Assembly: GCF_014217785.1 (NCBI RefSeq)
Contig: NZ_CP048814.1
Coordinates: 2,728,001-2,792,000 of the forward strand
Direction: 5' to 3'
Length of the DNA: 64,000 nt
Origin: Rhodococcus triatomae
Lineage (GTDB): Bacteria > Actinomycetota > Actinomycetes > Mycobacteriales > Mycobacteriaceae
Within the stretch, counting starts at the first letter, position 1, and each line of letters opens with the position of its first letter. Both the position numbers and the translations under genes were made by a program. Of this stretch, positions 8,429-17,288 are shown one piece after another. The notes beneath the pieces were generated by a model. That model did not search any database. It was given only the letters and a program-made list of their open reading frames with translations, and was not told where the DNA came from.

Positions 8429-9292
8429 TCAGCGCAGGGTTGCCGTGAGGTGCGGGTAGCCCTTCTTGGGATGCCGGATGGCCAGGTCCCAGCCCTCGGG
8501 GGTCCGGTCGGCATACATGTTCAGCGTCGCCGGCAGCAGGATCGGCTTGCCGAAGCGCACACTGTAGGTCACCGCGTCCGGGATCCGCCCCTCGACGGTG
8601 GACAGGATGGCCGCGGCGCTCCACATCCCGTGCGCGATGGTCTTCGGGAATCCGAAGGCCTTGGCGCCCAACGAGGAGACATGGATCGGGTTACGGTCAC
8701 CGGAGACCGCCGCGTAGCGGCTGATGGTGGCCTGGTCGACGCGGGCGACACGCAGCGCCGGGGGCGGCACCTCCTCCGGCTTCGGCTCCGGTCCCGGCTG
8801 GTCGGACAGCGACGTCCGCTGCTGCTTGAGGAAGCTCGACACCTGCCGCCACACCAGTTCCCGGCCCACCCGGACCTCGCTGACCAGGTCGACGAGCAGG
8901 CCCTTGCGGTGCTCGCGGAGATTCTCCGCGTGCACCGTCAGGTCGAGCGGCTCGCTCACCGAGATCGGACGGGTCTGCTCGATGACGTTCTCGGCGTGCA
9001 CCGAACCGATGGCCGGGAACGGGAAGCCCTGCGAGACCATCAGTTTCATCACCACGGGGAATACCAGGGTGAACGGATAGGTCAGCGGCAGGCTGTCGCC
9101 GAAGCGCAGGCCCGTCGCCTTGCAGTAGGCGGCGAGGTTGTCCGGATCCACCTTCAGGCCCTTCAGGGCGAAGGTGGTGTCCGGAACGGAGGTGCCGCTC
9201 GCGCCGACGACGGGGAGGGCGCTGCGCACCGCCCCGAGGTAGACGTCCAGGGTCCCCGGGGCCTCGGAGAGCTCGATCACCTTGCCTCCCAT
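8429..9292 (-). CDS. htdX: HtdX-like (R)-3-hydroxyacyl dehydratase (MaoC double hot-dog)
   Basis: A 287-residue protein. The C-terminal hot-dog domain carries the hydratase-2 motif, YAAVSGDRNPIHVS then GFPKTIAHGMW (about residues 193-225), whose Asp and His perform the hydration/dehydration. The N-terminal half is a degenerate hot-dog fold. The enzyme removes water from (R)-3-hydroxyacyl thioesters in fatty-acid elongation. Its ATG overlaps the fabG4 stop by one base (TGATG), so the two are translated as a coupled pair, as for Rv0241c/Rv0242c: FabG4 reduces the ketoacyl thioester and HtdX dehydrates the product. Confidence 0.9.
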   Translation of the reverse strand: MGGKVIELSEAPGTLDVYLGAVRSALPVVGASGTSVPDTTFALKGLKVDPDNLAAYCKATGLRFGDSLPLTYPFTLVFPVVMKLMVSQGFPFPAIGSVHAENVIEQTRPISVSEPLDLTVHAENLREHRKGLLVDLVSEVRVGRELVWRQVSSFLKQQRTSLSDQPGPEPKPEEVPPPALRVARVDQATISRYAAVSGDRNPIHVSSLGAKAFGFPKTIAHGMWSAAAILSTVEGRIPDAVTYSVRFGKPILLPATLNMYADRTPEGWDLAIRHPKKGYPHLTATLR

Positions 9293-10638
9293 CAGGCGCC
9301 GATCAGGCTCTGGCCGCAGACACGGACGATCTGTCCGGTCACGGCGTTGGACGCGGGGCTCGCGAAGTAGGCCACGGTTTCCGCGACGTCGACCGTCTGA
9401 CCGCCCTGGAGCAGCGAGTTCATCCGTCGTCCGGCCTCACGGGTGGCGAACGGGATCGCGGCCGTCATGGCGGTCTCGATGAAGCCGGGGGCCACCGCGT
9501 TGATCGTGATCTTCTTCTCCGCGAGAACCGGTGCCGAGGCCTGCACGAGACCGATGACACCGGCCTTCGACGTGCCGTAGTTGGTCTGGCCGCGGTTGCC
9601 CGCGATGCCGGCGATCGACGACACGTCGATCACGCGGCCGCCCTCCTTCAGGGCGCCCTTCGCGACGAGGATGTCGGTGATCTTCTGCGGTGCCAGGAGA
9701 TTGACGCCGATGACCATGTTCCAGCGGCCCTCGTCCATGTTGGCGAGAGTCTTGTCGCGGGTGATGCCGGCGTTGTGGACGACGATGTCCGCTCCGCCGT
9801 GACGCTCGAGAACGTGCTCGGCGAGCTTCTCGCCGGCGTCGTCGGCGGTGACGTCCAGGGCGAGGGCGGTTCCGCCGACCTTGTTCGCGGTCTCCGACAG
9901 TGCCTCTCCCGCGGCCGGGATGTCGGCGCACACGACGTGGGCACCGTCCCTGGCCAGGACCTCGGCGATGGTGGCGCCGATGCCGCGCGCCGCGCCGGTG
10001 ACGACGGCGACCTTGCCGTCGAGCGGCTTCTCCCAGTTCTTCGGGGCGACCGAGTCCTCGGCGCCGACGCGGATGACCTGGCCGTCGACATAGGTGGACT
10101 TGGCCGAGAGGAGGAAGCGGAGGGTGGACTCGACGCCGCTGAGTCCGGTGGAGGCCTTCGACGAGACGTACACGAGCTGGGCCGTGGCGCCGCGCTTGAC
10201 CTCCTTGCCGACGCTGCGGGTGAATCCTTCGAGAGCGCGCTGCGCGATGTGCTCGTCCACGCTCGCGGTGTCCTCGGGAGTGGTGCCGAGGACGACGACG
10301 CGGGCGCTGGGCGCGAGGTTGCGGATCACCGGCTTGAAGAACTCGTAGAGCTGCTCGAGGTCGGCGGCCGATCCGATCCCGGTGGCGTCGAAGACGAGGC
10401 CGCCGAGCTTGGTGTCGTGCGGCTGGGCCACCGGGTAATCGGCGAGGAGCTCGCGCAGCGGCTCGACGAGGCGGCCGTTTCCGCCGATGAGCACCGGCCC
10501 GGCGAGGGGCGGTTCGCCCGCCTTGTACCGGCGCAGGGGCTCCGGTTTCGGCAGGCCCGCCTTCGACGCGATGAACGCGCCGGGGGCGGAGGAGAGGAAT
10601 TGCGAGTACAGGTCGGGGGCTCCCTTGCTGGCTGCCAC
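9292..10638 (-). CDS. fabG4: FabG4-like 3-oxoacyl-thioester reductase (SDR)
   Basis: A 448-residue high-molecular-weight FabG. The N-terminal half is a degenerate Rossmann-like domain and the C-terminal half is the catalytic SDR domain, with the cofactor motif TGAARGIG (about residue 218), the Ser of VSSIAGIAG and the YGTSK catalytic Tyr/Lys pair. It reduces 3-oxoacyl chains with NAD(P)H. The GTG at 10638 ([14 protein letters not shown]) gives a length close to mycobacterial FabG4 (454) and has GAAGG upstream; an open extension to 11040 runs into the divergent promoter region and was rejected. It is divergent from fadA2 with a shared palindrome between them. Confidence 0.9.
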   Translation of the reverse strand: MAASKGAPDLYSQFLSSAPGAFIASKAGLPKPEPLRRYKAGEPPLAGPVLIGGNGRLVEPLRELLADYPVAQPHDTKLGGLVFDATGIGSAADLEQLYEFFKPVIRNLAPSARVVVLGTTPEDTASVDEHIAQRALEGFTRSVGKEVKRGATAQLVYVSSKASTGLSGVESTLRFLLSAKSTYVDGQVIRVGAEDSVAPKNWEKPLDGKVAVVTGAARGIGATIAEVLARDGAHVVCADIPAAGEALSETANKVGGTALALDVTADDAGEKLAEHVLERHGGADIVVHNAGITRDKTLANMDEGRWNMVIGVNLLAPQKITDILVAKGALKEGGRVIDVSSIAGIAGNRGQTNYGTSKAGVIGLVQASAPVLAEKKITINAVAPGFIETAMTAAIPFATREAGRRMNSLLQGGQTVDVAETVAYFASPASNAVTGQIVRVCGQSLIGA

Positions 10639-10721
10639 GGTCCTACCTTCTGTCGTCGTGTTGGCGGGGGTCTCGTACGGGTTCGGTCGCCACCGAAAAC
10701 GATGCGGTGTCGACAAGTAAC

Positions 10722-10735
10722 TTACTCCTGAGTAA
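10722..10735. promoter_or_regulatory. palindromic operator between fabG4-htdX and fadA2
   Basis: TTACTCCTGAGTAA is a perfect 6-2-6 palindrome, extended to 7 bp by flanking C and G (10721-10736). It lies midway between the divergent fabG4 and fadA2 starts. Related sites precede tetR (7611) and fadE5 (19184), which suggests control by the TetR protein encoded at 7655. Confidence 0.7.
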
Positions 10736-10780
10736 GAATAGTAGCCAACAGGTACACCGCACCAGACCATGGAGACCTCA

Positions 10781-12115
10781 GTGACCAGCAAAGCTCGCAC
10801 CAACACGAAGTCAGCGGCGGCGACCAAGCGCAGCGGAAGGCAGCAGCGTCCCGTCGCGATCGTCGGCGGTAACCGCATTCCGTTCGCGCGTTCGGACCGC
10901 CGGTACGCGCAGGCCTCCAACCAGGACATGTTCACCTCCACCCTGGACGGGCTGGTCAGCCGTTTCAACCTCCAGGGTGAGCGCCTGGGCCTGGTCGCCG
11001 GTGGCGCGGTGCTCAAGCACAGCCGCGACTTCAACCTCATCCGCGAGAGCGTGCTGGGCAGCGCGCTGAGCCCCTACACGCCCGGATACGACCTGCAGCA
11101 GGCCTGTGGCACCGGTCTGCAGGCCATCGTCACCGTCGGCGACGCCATCGCCGCGGGTCGTATCGATGCCGGTATCGGCGGCGGCGTCGACACCACGTCG
11201 GATGCACCCATCGGGGTGAACAACGAGCTGCGCGAGTTCCTGCTGTCGCTGAACCGCGCGAAGTCGACCGGTGACCGCATCAAGCTCCTGGGCAACGTCC
11301 GCCCGTCGATGCTCGGCATCGAGATCCCGCGCAACGGCGAGCCCCGTACCGGCTTGTCCATGGGCGACCACGCCGCGATCACGGCGAAGGAGTTCGGGGT
11401 CAGCCGCGAGGCGCAGGACGAACTGGCCGCGGCGAGTCACCAGAACATGGCTGCCGCCTACGATCGGGGCTTCTTCGACGATCTGGTCACCCCGTTCCTC
11501 GGTCTGACCCGCGACGACAATCTGCGTGCCGACTCCTCGGTGGAGAAGCTCGCCAAGCTGAAGCCGGTGTTCGGCACCAAGCTCGGCGACGCCACCATGA
11601 CGGCGGGCAACTCGACTCCGCTCACCGACGGCGCGTCCGCTGTCCTGCTCTCCACCGACGAATGGGCCACCGAGCGCAACCTGCCGGTCCTCGCTCATCT
11701 GGTCGACTCGGAGACTGCCGCCGTCGACTACGTGCACGGCAAGGACGGCCTGCTCATGGCGCCGACCTACGCGATTCCGCGTCTGCTCGAACGCAACGGC
11801 CTGACCTTGCAGGACTTCGACTTCTACGAGATCCACGAGGCCTTCGCCTCCGTCGTGCTCGCCACGCTGCAGGCGTTCGAGGACGACGCGTACTGCAAGG
11901 AACGGCTGGGGCTGGACGGCGCACTGGGGTCGATCGACCGCAGCAAGCTCAACGTCAACGGCTCCTCCCTGGCCGCGGGCCACCCGTTCGCGGCCACGGG
12001 CGGCCGGATCGTCGCCTCGCTCGCGAAGGCGCTGGCGGAGAAGGGTTCGGGCCGGGGCCTGATCTCGATCTGCGCGGCAGGCGGCCAGGGCGTCACGGCC
12101 ATCATCGAGCGCTGA
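10781..12115 (+). CDS. fadA2: FadA2-like acetyl-CoA acyltransferase (thiolase)
   Basis: A thiolase of about 444 residues. The acyl-accepting cysteine is in [11 protein letters not shown] (about residue 110), the catalytic histidine in EIHEAFAS (about 352) and the second cysteine in [10 protein letters not shown] near the C-terminus. It cleaves or condenses 3-oxoacyl-CoA with CoA. I prefer the GTG at 10781 because GGAG ends 6 bases before it; the ATG at 10769 overlaps that ribosome site. The N-terminal 20 residues are basic and Ala/Thr-rich. It is divergent from fabG4-htdX, as Rv0243 is in M. tuberculosis. Confidence 0.9.
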   Translation: MTSKARTNTKSAAATKRSGRQQRPVAIVGGNRIPFARSDRRYAQASNQDMFTSTLDGLVSRFNLQGERLGLVAGGAVLKHSRDFNLIRESVLGSALSPYTPGYDLQQACGTGLQAIVTVGDAIAAGRIDAGIGGGVDTTSDAPIGVNNELREFLLSLNRAKSTGDRIKLLGNVRPSMLGIEIPRNGEPRTGLSMGDHAAITAKEFGVSREAQDELAAASHQNMAAAYDRGFFDDLVTPFLGLTRDDNLRADSSVEKLAKLKPVFGTKLGDATMTAGNSTPLTDGASAVLLSTDEWATERNLPVLAHLVDSETAAVDYVHGKDGLLMAPTYAIPRLLERNGLTLQDFDFYEIHEAFASVVLATLQAFEDDAYCKERLGLDGALGSIDRSKLNVNGSSLAAGHPFAATGGRIVASLAKALAEKGSGRGLISICAAGGQGVTAIIER

Positions 12116-12131
12116 CGCGCACACCGACGAG

Positions 12132-12166
12132 GGTCCGTCCCGGCCGTTCGGCTGCCGGGGCGGACC
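12132..12166 (+). terminator. hairpin after fadA2
   Basis: GGTCCGTCCCGGC (12132-12144) pairs with GCCGGGGCGGACC (12154-12166), with one mismatch and a 9-base loop, 17 bases after the fadA2 stop. No T-run follows. It is the first of several structured elements in the 354-bp gap before the vanW-like gene. Confidence 0.6.
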
Positions 12167-12196
12167 TCATCCGCAGGAGTTGCGGAAGGGTGTCTC

Positions 12197-12229
12197 GGGG
12201 ATCCGGTAGCGAGGGGTGACCGGATCCCC
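12197..12229 (+). terminator. perfect 11-bp hairpin followed by T-run
   Basis: GGGGATCCGGT (12197-12207) and ACCGGATCCCC (12219-12229) are perfect inverted copies with an 11-base loop. A short T-run (12236-12239) and a second one at 12244-12249 follow. This is the most convincing intrinsic terminator in the fadA2-vanW gap. Confidence 0.65.
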
Positions 12230-12293
12230 GACGCCTTTTCCGACTTTTTCGAGAGCGGTGTAACGCCTCGGCCCGGACGCCGATACACCTGTC

Positions 12294-12340
12294 AGCCCCG
12301 TGTTGCTGCCTGACCCCCGACCTGGCAGCAGCGCGGGGCT
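12294..12340 (+). promoter_or_regulatory. 17-bp hairpin in vanW-like upstream region
   Basis: Positions 12294-12310 pair with 12324-12340 over 17 bp with two G-T wobbles and a 13-base loop. It lies 130 bp upstream of the vanW-like start, after the terminator. It could be another terminator or part of a leader; no known riboswitch consensus was recognised. Confidence 0.45.
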
Positions 12341-12396
12341 CTCGCATCTCCTCATCTCCCCACCTGGCGGTACTGTGGTTCCGGGGTGGGCTCATA

Positions 12397-12443
12397 ATCG
12401 TGAGGACAAGTCACGATCTTCGTTCCGGGCTGCGGCCGGAACG
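12397..12443 (+). promoter_or_regulatory. two inverted repeats and -10-like box before vanW-like gene
   Basis: ATCGTGA (12397-12403) and TCACGAT (12411-12417) are perfect inverted copies with a 7-base spacer. CGTTCCGG (12421-12428) and CCGGAACG (12436-12443) follow. A CATAAT box lies at 12394-12399. Together they look like a promoter with an operator and a short 5' hairpin just before the gene start. Confidence 0.4.
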
Positions 12444-12469
12444 GGCAGACGATCCGGTGAGAGGACAGC

Positions 12470-14635
12470 GTGGACGACGGCACTGACGACCCCCGGCCCG
12501 AGGAGTTGCCGACGACGCCGATCTCGGACCGCTCGCAGGGCGACGGCAGCGAAGACCCGACCCAGGTGATCCCGGCGGTACCCGACGAGCCGGCACCCCC
12601 CAGGGCCTACGAGCAGGTCGATCCCGAAGGCGCCGGCGCGGCCACCGAGCAGTTCACGGCTCCTCAGGCCGAGGCGGCTTCTCCGGCCGGCTCCGACCCG
12701 TCTTCGGGTGGGGGAGCGGGCGGATCGGGTGGTGACGGAAGCGACGGTGGCGTGAGCGGCGCCGTCAAGGCAGCGCCCTGGGCCAAGATCGTTGCGGTCG
12801 CCGGTGGGGCCGCCGCGCTTCTCGGTCTCGGCTACGCCATCGACCTCGCGGTCGCGTCGGGATCGGTGGCGCGCGGGACGACCGTCGCGGGTGTGGACGT
12901 CGGCGGAATGTCGACGGCCGATGCCGAGCAGACGCTGCGCGCGGCGCTCGAGCCCCGCGCGAACGAACCGGTGGAGGTCACCGCCGGTGACGTCACCGAG
13001 CAGATCGTCCCGGCCGAGGCCGGTCTCGGGGTGGACTGGGCCGCCACGCTCGACCGCATCGATTCCCAGCCCCTCAACCCCTGGACCCGGCTGACGTCGT
13101 TCTTCGTCGACCGCGAGGCAGGGGTGAGCTCCACCGTCGACGAGGCGGCGCTCGCGGGTGCGATAGACGGGCTCCGGGGCACGGCCGACCGCGCGGTGCG
13201 GGAGGGCAACATCGTGTTCGAGGGCGCCACCCCGGTGCCGGTGACGCCTGCGCCCGGCCAGCAGATCGACGGTGAGGGCACGGAGGAGTTGCTCACGGAG
13301 CGGTGGGCATTCGCCGAGCCGATCGACCTGCCGGTCGAATCGGTCGAGGTGACCGTCTCCCAGGACAGCGTGGACCGCGCCCTCGCCGACGTGGCGGTTC
13401 CGGCCGCGTCCGCAGACCTGGTGGTCTCGGGTCGCGACGGCGTGACGGCCACGTCGCCGCGCGACCGGATCGGCGCCCTGCTCCGATTCGAGCCGGACGG
13501 CGACGGTGGTCTCGAGCCGGTGTACGACTTCGAGGCGGCGACCGGCATCCTCGCGCCGCAGCTGGCCCCCACCGAACGGGAGCCGAAGGACGCCGAGATC
13601 ACGCTGTCCGGAGGTTCGCCCACGGTGGTGCCCGCGGTGGTGGGCGATCTGGTCCAGTGGCCCGAGACGCTCGAGGGGCTGCCGCAGGCGCTTGCGGGCA
13701 CTCACCGGATCGACGCGGTCTACGGGCCGGTGGAGCCGGAATTGACCACCGAGGCGGCCGAGTCGCTCGGCGTGCGCGAGGTGATCGGCGAGTTCACGAC
13801 GGGCGGATTCTCCTCGGCGTCCGGCGTGAACATCCGTCTGGCGGCCGCCTCCCTCGACGGGGCCCTCGTCCTTCCCGGCGAGACCTTCTCGCTCAATGGG
13901 CACACCGGGCCGCGCGGAACCGCTCAGGGCTACGTCGAGTCCGGCATCATCAACCACGGCAGGCCGGACACCGCCGTCGGCGGTGGTGTCAGCCAGGTCG
14001 CGACGACGCTCTACAACGCGTCGTACTTCGCCGGCATGGAGGACGTCGAGCACACCGAGCACTCCTACTACATCTCGCGGTACCCCGAGGCCCGCGAGGC
14101 CACCGTGTTCGAGGGGGCGATCGACCTCAAGTTCCGTAATCCCACCGACACGGGTGTGCTGATCCAGGCGATCGGGGGAAGCTCCCAGCTGACCATCCGT
14201 TTCTGGGGCACCAAGACGGTGGACGTGCAGTCGGTGACCGGGTCGCGCAGCCGCCCGACACAGCCGGACACGATCACTCTGCCGGCCGGCGACGCGTGCG
14301 TACCGTCCAGCGGTTCACCGGGATTCACGTCCAGTGACACTCGGATCATCACCGACGTGGCCACCGGCCGGGAGATCTCCCGCAACACCCGGACGGTTCG
14401 CTACGACCCCGTTCCGACGGTCGAGTGCGAGTCGTCGGACCCCGCTCCCGCAGCACCTCCGGCGGACGGCCCGCCGGAGCGCGCACCCGCGCCCGAGCCC
14501 GGCGGCGGTGGGGGCGGCCAGGCGCCGGCAGCTGCGCCGACGACGGGGCGCAGTGCGCCGAGCTCCACTCCGTCGGCACCCGCAGGCGAGACGACCACCC
14601 GCGCGCCACGCCCCACGGCGGACGACGACGAGTAG
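12470..14635 (+). CDS. VanW-family membrane-anchored envelope protein
   Basis: A 721-residue protein: an acidic, disordered cytoplasmic N-terminus (about 1-100), one membrane segment (about 105-130; AKIVAVAGGAAALLGLGYAI), two repeats of the peptidoglycan-binding-4 type, then a VanW domain with GETFSLNGHTGPRG and GGGVSQVATTLYNA (about residues 470-530), and a Pro/Gly/Ala-rich C-terminal tail. VanW proteins are linked to the cell wall and glycopeptide response, but no reaction is established. The GTG start has GAGAGG upstream. The next gene begins 36 bp later and could share its transcript. Confidence 0.85.
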   Translation: MDDGTDDPRPEELPTTPISDRSQGDGSEDPTQVIPAVPDEPAPPRAYEQVDPEGAGAATEQFTAPQAEAASPAGSDPSSGGGAGGSGGDGSDGGVSGAVKAAPWAKIVAVAGGAAALLGLGYAIDLAVASGSVARGTTVAGVDVGGMSTADAEQTLRAALEPRANEPVEVTAGDVTEQIVPAEAGLGVDWAATLDRIDSQPLNPWTRLTSFFVDREAGVSSTVDEAALAGAIDGLRGTADRAVREGNIVFEGATPVPVTPAPGQQIDGEGTEELLTERWAFAEPIDLPVESVEVTVSQDSVDRALADVAVPAASADLVVSGRDGVTATSPRDRIGALLRFEPDGDGGLEPVYDFEAATGILAPQLAPTEREPKDAEITLSGGSPTVVPAVVGDLVQWPETLEGLPQALAGTHRIDAVYGPVEPELTTEAAESLGVREVIGEFTTGGFSSASGVNIRLAAASLDGALVLPGETFSLNGHTGPRGTAQGYVESGIINHGRPDTAVGGGVSQVATTLYNASYFAGMEDVEHTEHSYYISRYPEAREATVFEGAIDLKFRNPTDTGVLIQAIGGSSQLTIRFWGTKTVDVQSVTGSRSRPTQPDTITLPAGDACVPSSGSPGFTSSDTRIITDVATGREISRNTRTVRYDPVPTVECESSDPAPAAPPADGPPERAPAPEPGGGGGGQAPAAAPTTGRSAPSSTPSAPAGETTTRAPRPTADDDE

Positions 14636-14671
14636 CGTCCCTGTCGACGGACGTCGAGCAGGGAGGTAGCG

Positions 14672-16036
14672 ATGGACGAGGACCTGCGCAAGTTGGCGGC
14701 GCAGCTCCCGGACGGCGCGGTGCTCACCGACCCCGACCTGGTCGAGGGCTACCGCCGTGACTGGGCGAAGGACCCGGATGCCGGCCGTCCGCTGGCAGTG
14801 GTTCGTGCGAGTTGCACCGCCGACGTCCAGGCGGTGCTCCGCTGGGCGAGTGCGCGCCGCGTCCCCGTCGTACCCCGCGGCGCCGGTTCCGGGCTCTCCG
14901 GGGGAGCGACGGCCGTCGACGGTGGCCTGGTCCTCACCACCGAGCGGATGCGGCGGATCGACGTCGATCCCGTCACCCGGACGGCGGTGGTCCAGCCCGG
15001 CCTGCTCAACGCAGAGGTCAAGAAGGCGGTCGGCGAGCACGGCCTCTGGTATCCGCCGGACCCGTCCTCGTTCGAGATCTGCTCGATCGGCGGCAATGCG
15101 GCCACCAACGCCGGCGGGCTGTGCTGCGTGAAGTACGGCGTGACCACCGACTACGTCCTGGGACTCGAGGTGGTCCTCGCAGACGGCACGGCGGTGCGGC
15201 TCGGCGGCCCCCGGTTGAAGGATTCCGCTGGTCTGTCCCTCACGAAGCTGTTCGTGGGTAGCGAAGGCACGCTCGGGATCATCACCGAGGTGATCGTGCG
15301 ACTTCTCCCGGCGCAGCCACCGGCGAGCACGGTGGTCGCGTCGTTCGCCACCGTCGAGGACGCGACGGCCGCGATCCTGTCCGTGACGCGCGCGATGCGT
15401 CCCGCGATGCTCGAGTTCATGGATCGCGCCTCGATCGGTGCGGTGGAGGATGCGCTGAAGATGGGACTCGACCGGTCGGCGCACGCGATGCTGATCGCGC
15501 AATCCGATTCGCCGGGGGCGGACCGTGCCCGCGAAACCGAGTTCATCGCCGAGGCTTTCGCGCGGCACCACGCGCCGGAGGTGTTCGCGACCGACGATCA
15601 GGAGGAGGGTGAGGCGTTCACGGCGGCCCGGCGTTTCGCGATTCCCGCCGTCGAGAGGCTCGGAACCCTGTTGCTCGAGGATGTCGGTGTGCCGGTGCCG
15701 TCCCTGCCCGACCTCATCCTGGGAATCGAGGAGATCGCCCGTCGCCGTGAGGTTCTCGTCGCGGTCATCGCTCATGCGGGCGACGGCAACACCCACCCGC
15801 TGATCGTGCACGACCCCCTCGACGCCGCCGAGACCGCGCGGGCGAACGCCGCGTTCGGTGAGATCATGGATCTGGCGATCTCGCTGGGCGGCACGATCAC
15901 CGGCGAGCACGGGGTGGGTCGGCTGAAGAAGGCGTGGCTGCCGGACCAGGTGGGCCCCGACGTCATGGAGCTGACCCGGCGGATCAAGACCGCACTGGAC
16001 CCGGACCACCTGCTCAATCCCGGCGCGGTGCTCTGA
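14672..16036 (+). CDS. FAD-binding oxidoreductase, GlcD/D-lactate dehydrogenase family
   Basis: A 454-residue flavoenzyme. The FAD-binding-4 domain shows PRGAGSGLSGGA (about residue 70) and SSFEICSIGGNAATNAGG (about 130-147). The C-terminal FAD-oxidase domain has HAGDGNTHPLIVHD and GEHGVGRLKKAWL, whose histidines are typical of D-2-hydroxyacid dehydrogenases acting on glycolate or D-lactate. GGGAGG lies 6 bases before the ATG. The length matches stand-alone GlcD-type enzymes; no GlcE/GlcF partner is nearby, so the electron acceptor is unknown. Confidence 0.88.
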   Translation: MDEDLRKLAAQLPDGAVLTDPDLVEGYRRDWAKDPDAGRPLAVVRASCTADVQAVLRWASARRVPVVPRGAGSGLSGGATAVDGGLVLTTERMRRIDVDPVTRTAVVQPGLLNAEVKKAVGEHGLWYPPDPSSFEICSIGGNAATNAGGLCCVKYGVTTDYVLGLEVVLADGTAVRLGGPRLKDSAGLSLTKLFVGSEGTLGIITEVIVRLLPAQPPASTVVASFATVEDATAAILSVTRAMRPAMLEFMDRASIGAVEDALKMGLDRSAHAMLIAQSDSPGADRARETEFIAEAFARHHAPEVFATDDQEEGEAFTAARRFAIPAVERLGTLLLEDVGVPVPSLPDLILGIEEIARRREVLVAVIAHAGDGNTHPLIVHDPLDAAETARANAAFGEIMDLAISLGGTITGEHGVGRLKKAWLPDQVGPDVMELTRRIKTALDPDHLLNPGAVL

Positions 16037-16057
16037 CCGGGTTACCCTGCCCACTAC

Positions 16058-16106
16058 TGCGCGCCGATTCCGTAGCCGCACGGTGGATTGGGCCCTAATC
16101 TCCGCG
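16058..16106 (-). repeat. dispersed GGGCC-centred repeat, copy 1
   Basis: Read on the minus strand this contains GATTAGGGCCCAATC and, after a fixed distance, GAATCGGCGCGCAG. It aligns without gaps from TAGGGCC onward with copies at 17151 and 29753. The TAG stop codon of the DUF559-like gene (16095-16097) lies inside it. Confidence 0.55.
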
Positions 16107-17039
16107 CGGGTGCGGAAACGGTATGCGGCTGTGGAGGGCTCGACGTATCCGAGCGGCGAGCACCTCGGGAGCGCCGAGATCCGCCCAGGTCCACCGGACG
16201 ACGCCGTACCCCAGTTCGCGCAGGGCGTCCTCACGGAGTTTCTCGGCGAAGACGGCATCGCCGGGCTCCTGGCCGGGGCGCAGGAGCCGACCGTACTTCG
16301 TCCGTCCGTCGAACTCGCCGATCACGCCGTACTCGGCCCAGTAGAAGTCGACCCGGGCGAGGAAGTATCCGCCGCCGTCCCGGAACTCGTGCTGGAGCGA
16401 CGGCACGGGCAGGTCGTACGCCTCGAAGAACACCCGACTCCGTGATTCGCCGACGCTCTCACAGCGCGCATCGACGAGCGCGGCAGCCCGGCGCGCCGCC
16501 TGTACGCCACGTCTGCCGCCGGCGCGGGTAACTTCCGCCGACAGTTCCCGCGAGCCGACGGCGAGCGTGCGTGCCGCCGCGTCCCCGGCGACGACGGCAG
16601 ATTCGACGCCGTACGAGCAGGCGAGGTCGACGACGGTTCGTGCGGGTGAGGTGACGCGGTAGCCGCCGATCGTCGTCACCGAGCCGTGCAACGGGGAGGC
16701 GTGGACGACGACATCGGCGCCGGTTCGCCCGCCGCTGGGTCGGTCCCGAGTGACATGTACCCGGTCGAGAGGGGCGTCCCACAGGGGGAGTCCGTGGACC
16801 ACGGCGGCGGTGCCGTGACTGAGCACCGCATCGGGTGCGAGGGCCGGTAGTACGGCGTCGACGGCGAGCAGGTGGCGTGCCGGTGCGTCGAGGGCGGACA
16901 TCGTTGCCGCCTCGATGTAGGCGCCGTGTCCGAGTCGCTGCCACTCGCCTCGTGTGTAGCGCCGCCGGATCTCCTCGTCGGAGTACCCGGCGGCGAGTGC
17001 CTGTTGTCGTCGCACGACGCGGTGGCTGGAACGTTCCAT
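16095..17039 (-). CDS. AbiEi/DUF559-like protein, function unknown
   Basis: A 314-residue protein. The N-terminal part (RRQQALAAGYSDEEIRRRYTRGEWQRLGHGAY) resembles the winged-helix domain of AbiEi-type antitoxins. The C-terminal part (ARVDFYWAEYGVIGEFDGRTKYG, split here only to name it) resembles DUF559/Vsr endonuclease-fold proteins, with Asp and Glu followed by Lys in the order of that fold. Such genes are common in actinomycetes, usually without a recognisable toxin partner, and none is seen here. The start is ATG 17039. Two inverted copies of a dispersed repeat lie at its end and just upstream. Function is not known. Confidence 0.6.
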   Translation of the reverse strand: MERSSHRVVRRQQALAAGYSDEEIRRRYTRGEWQRLGHGAYIEAATMSALDAPARHLLAVDAVLPALAPDAVLSHGTAAVVHGLPLWDAPLDRVHVTRDRPSGGRTGADVVVHASPLHGSVTTIGGYRVTSPARTVVDLACSYGVESAVVAGDAAARTLAVGSRELSAEVTRAGGRRGVQAARRAAALVDARCESVGESRSRVFFEAYDLPVPSLQHEFRDGGGYFLARVDFYWAEYGVIGEFDGRTKYGRLLRPGQEPGDAVFAEKLREDALRELGYGVVRWTWADLGAPEVLAARIRRALHSRIPFPHPRGD

Positions 17040-17150
17040 GGGTCCGATGGTGGCCGGTCGGAATGCTCTCCGCAGCTGCCGATCCGCGATCTGTGGATGG
17101 CGAAAACCTGGGGATAGATGATCCGCACAGGCATTCCGCAGCCGCGGGGC

Positions 17151-17194
17151 GGATAGGGCCGGAATCGCCCCGCGGATCCCGAATCGGTGCGCGG
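17151..17194 (+). repeat. dispersed GGGCC-centred repeat, copy 2
   Basis: A 44-bp sequence beginning GGATAGGGCC and ending GAATCGGTGCGCGG. It matches the copy at 29753 at 35 of 44 positions without gaps and is inverted relative to copy 1, so the two bracket the DUF559-like gene. It overlaps a 10-bp inverted repeat, CCGCGGGGCG (17142-17151) and CGCCCCGCGG (17166-17175). Confidence 0.6.
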
Positions 17195-17229
17195 CATCGA
17201 GTTGCCGCGACGTATGGCGGCTCGCCACA

Positions 17230-17269
17230 CGGCAGCGCCCCCGGACCGAGTGGTCCGGGGGCGCTGCCG
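17230..17269 (-). terminator. strong hairpin after fadE5
   Basis: A perfect 18-bp inverted repeat, 17230-17247 with 17252-17269, and a 4-base loop. It begins 20 bp after the fadE5 stop on the minus strand. There is no T-run, but the stem is one of the strongest in the window. Confidence 0.8.
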
Positions 17270-17288
17270 TCGTGGAGTTCGCCTGCGA

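Noticed and set aside
12392-14062. 556-codon open frame on the minus strand opposite the vanW-like gene
   Set aside because: No recognisable domain; the VanW motifs are on the plus strand.
14315-16258. 647-codon open frame on the minus strand
   Set aside because: Antisense to the vanW-like end and the GlcD-like gene, which have convincing motifs; no domain or start signal in the antisense frame.
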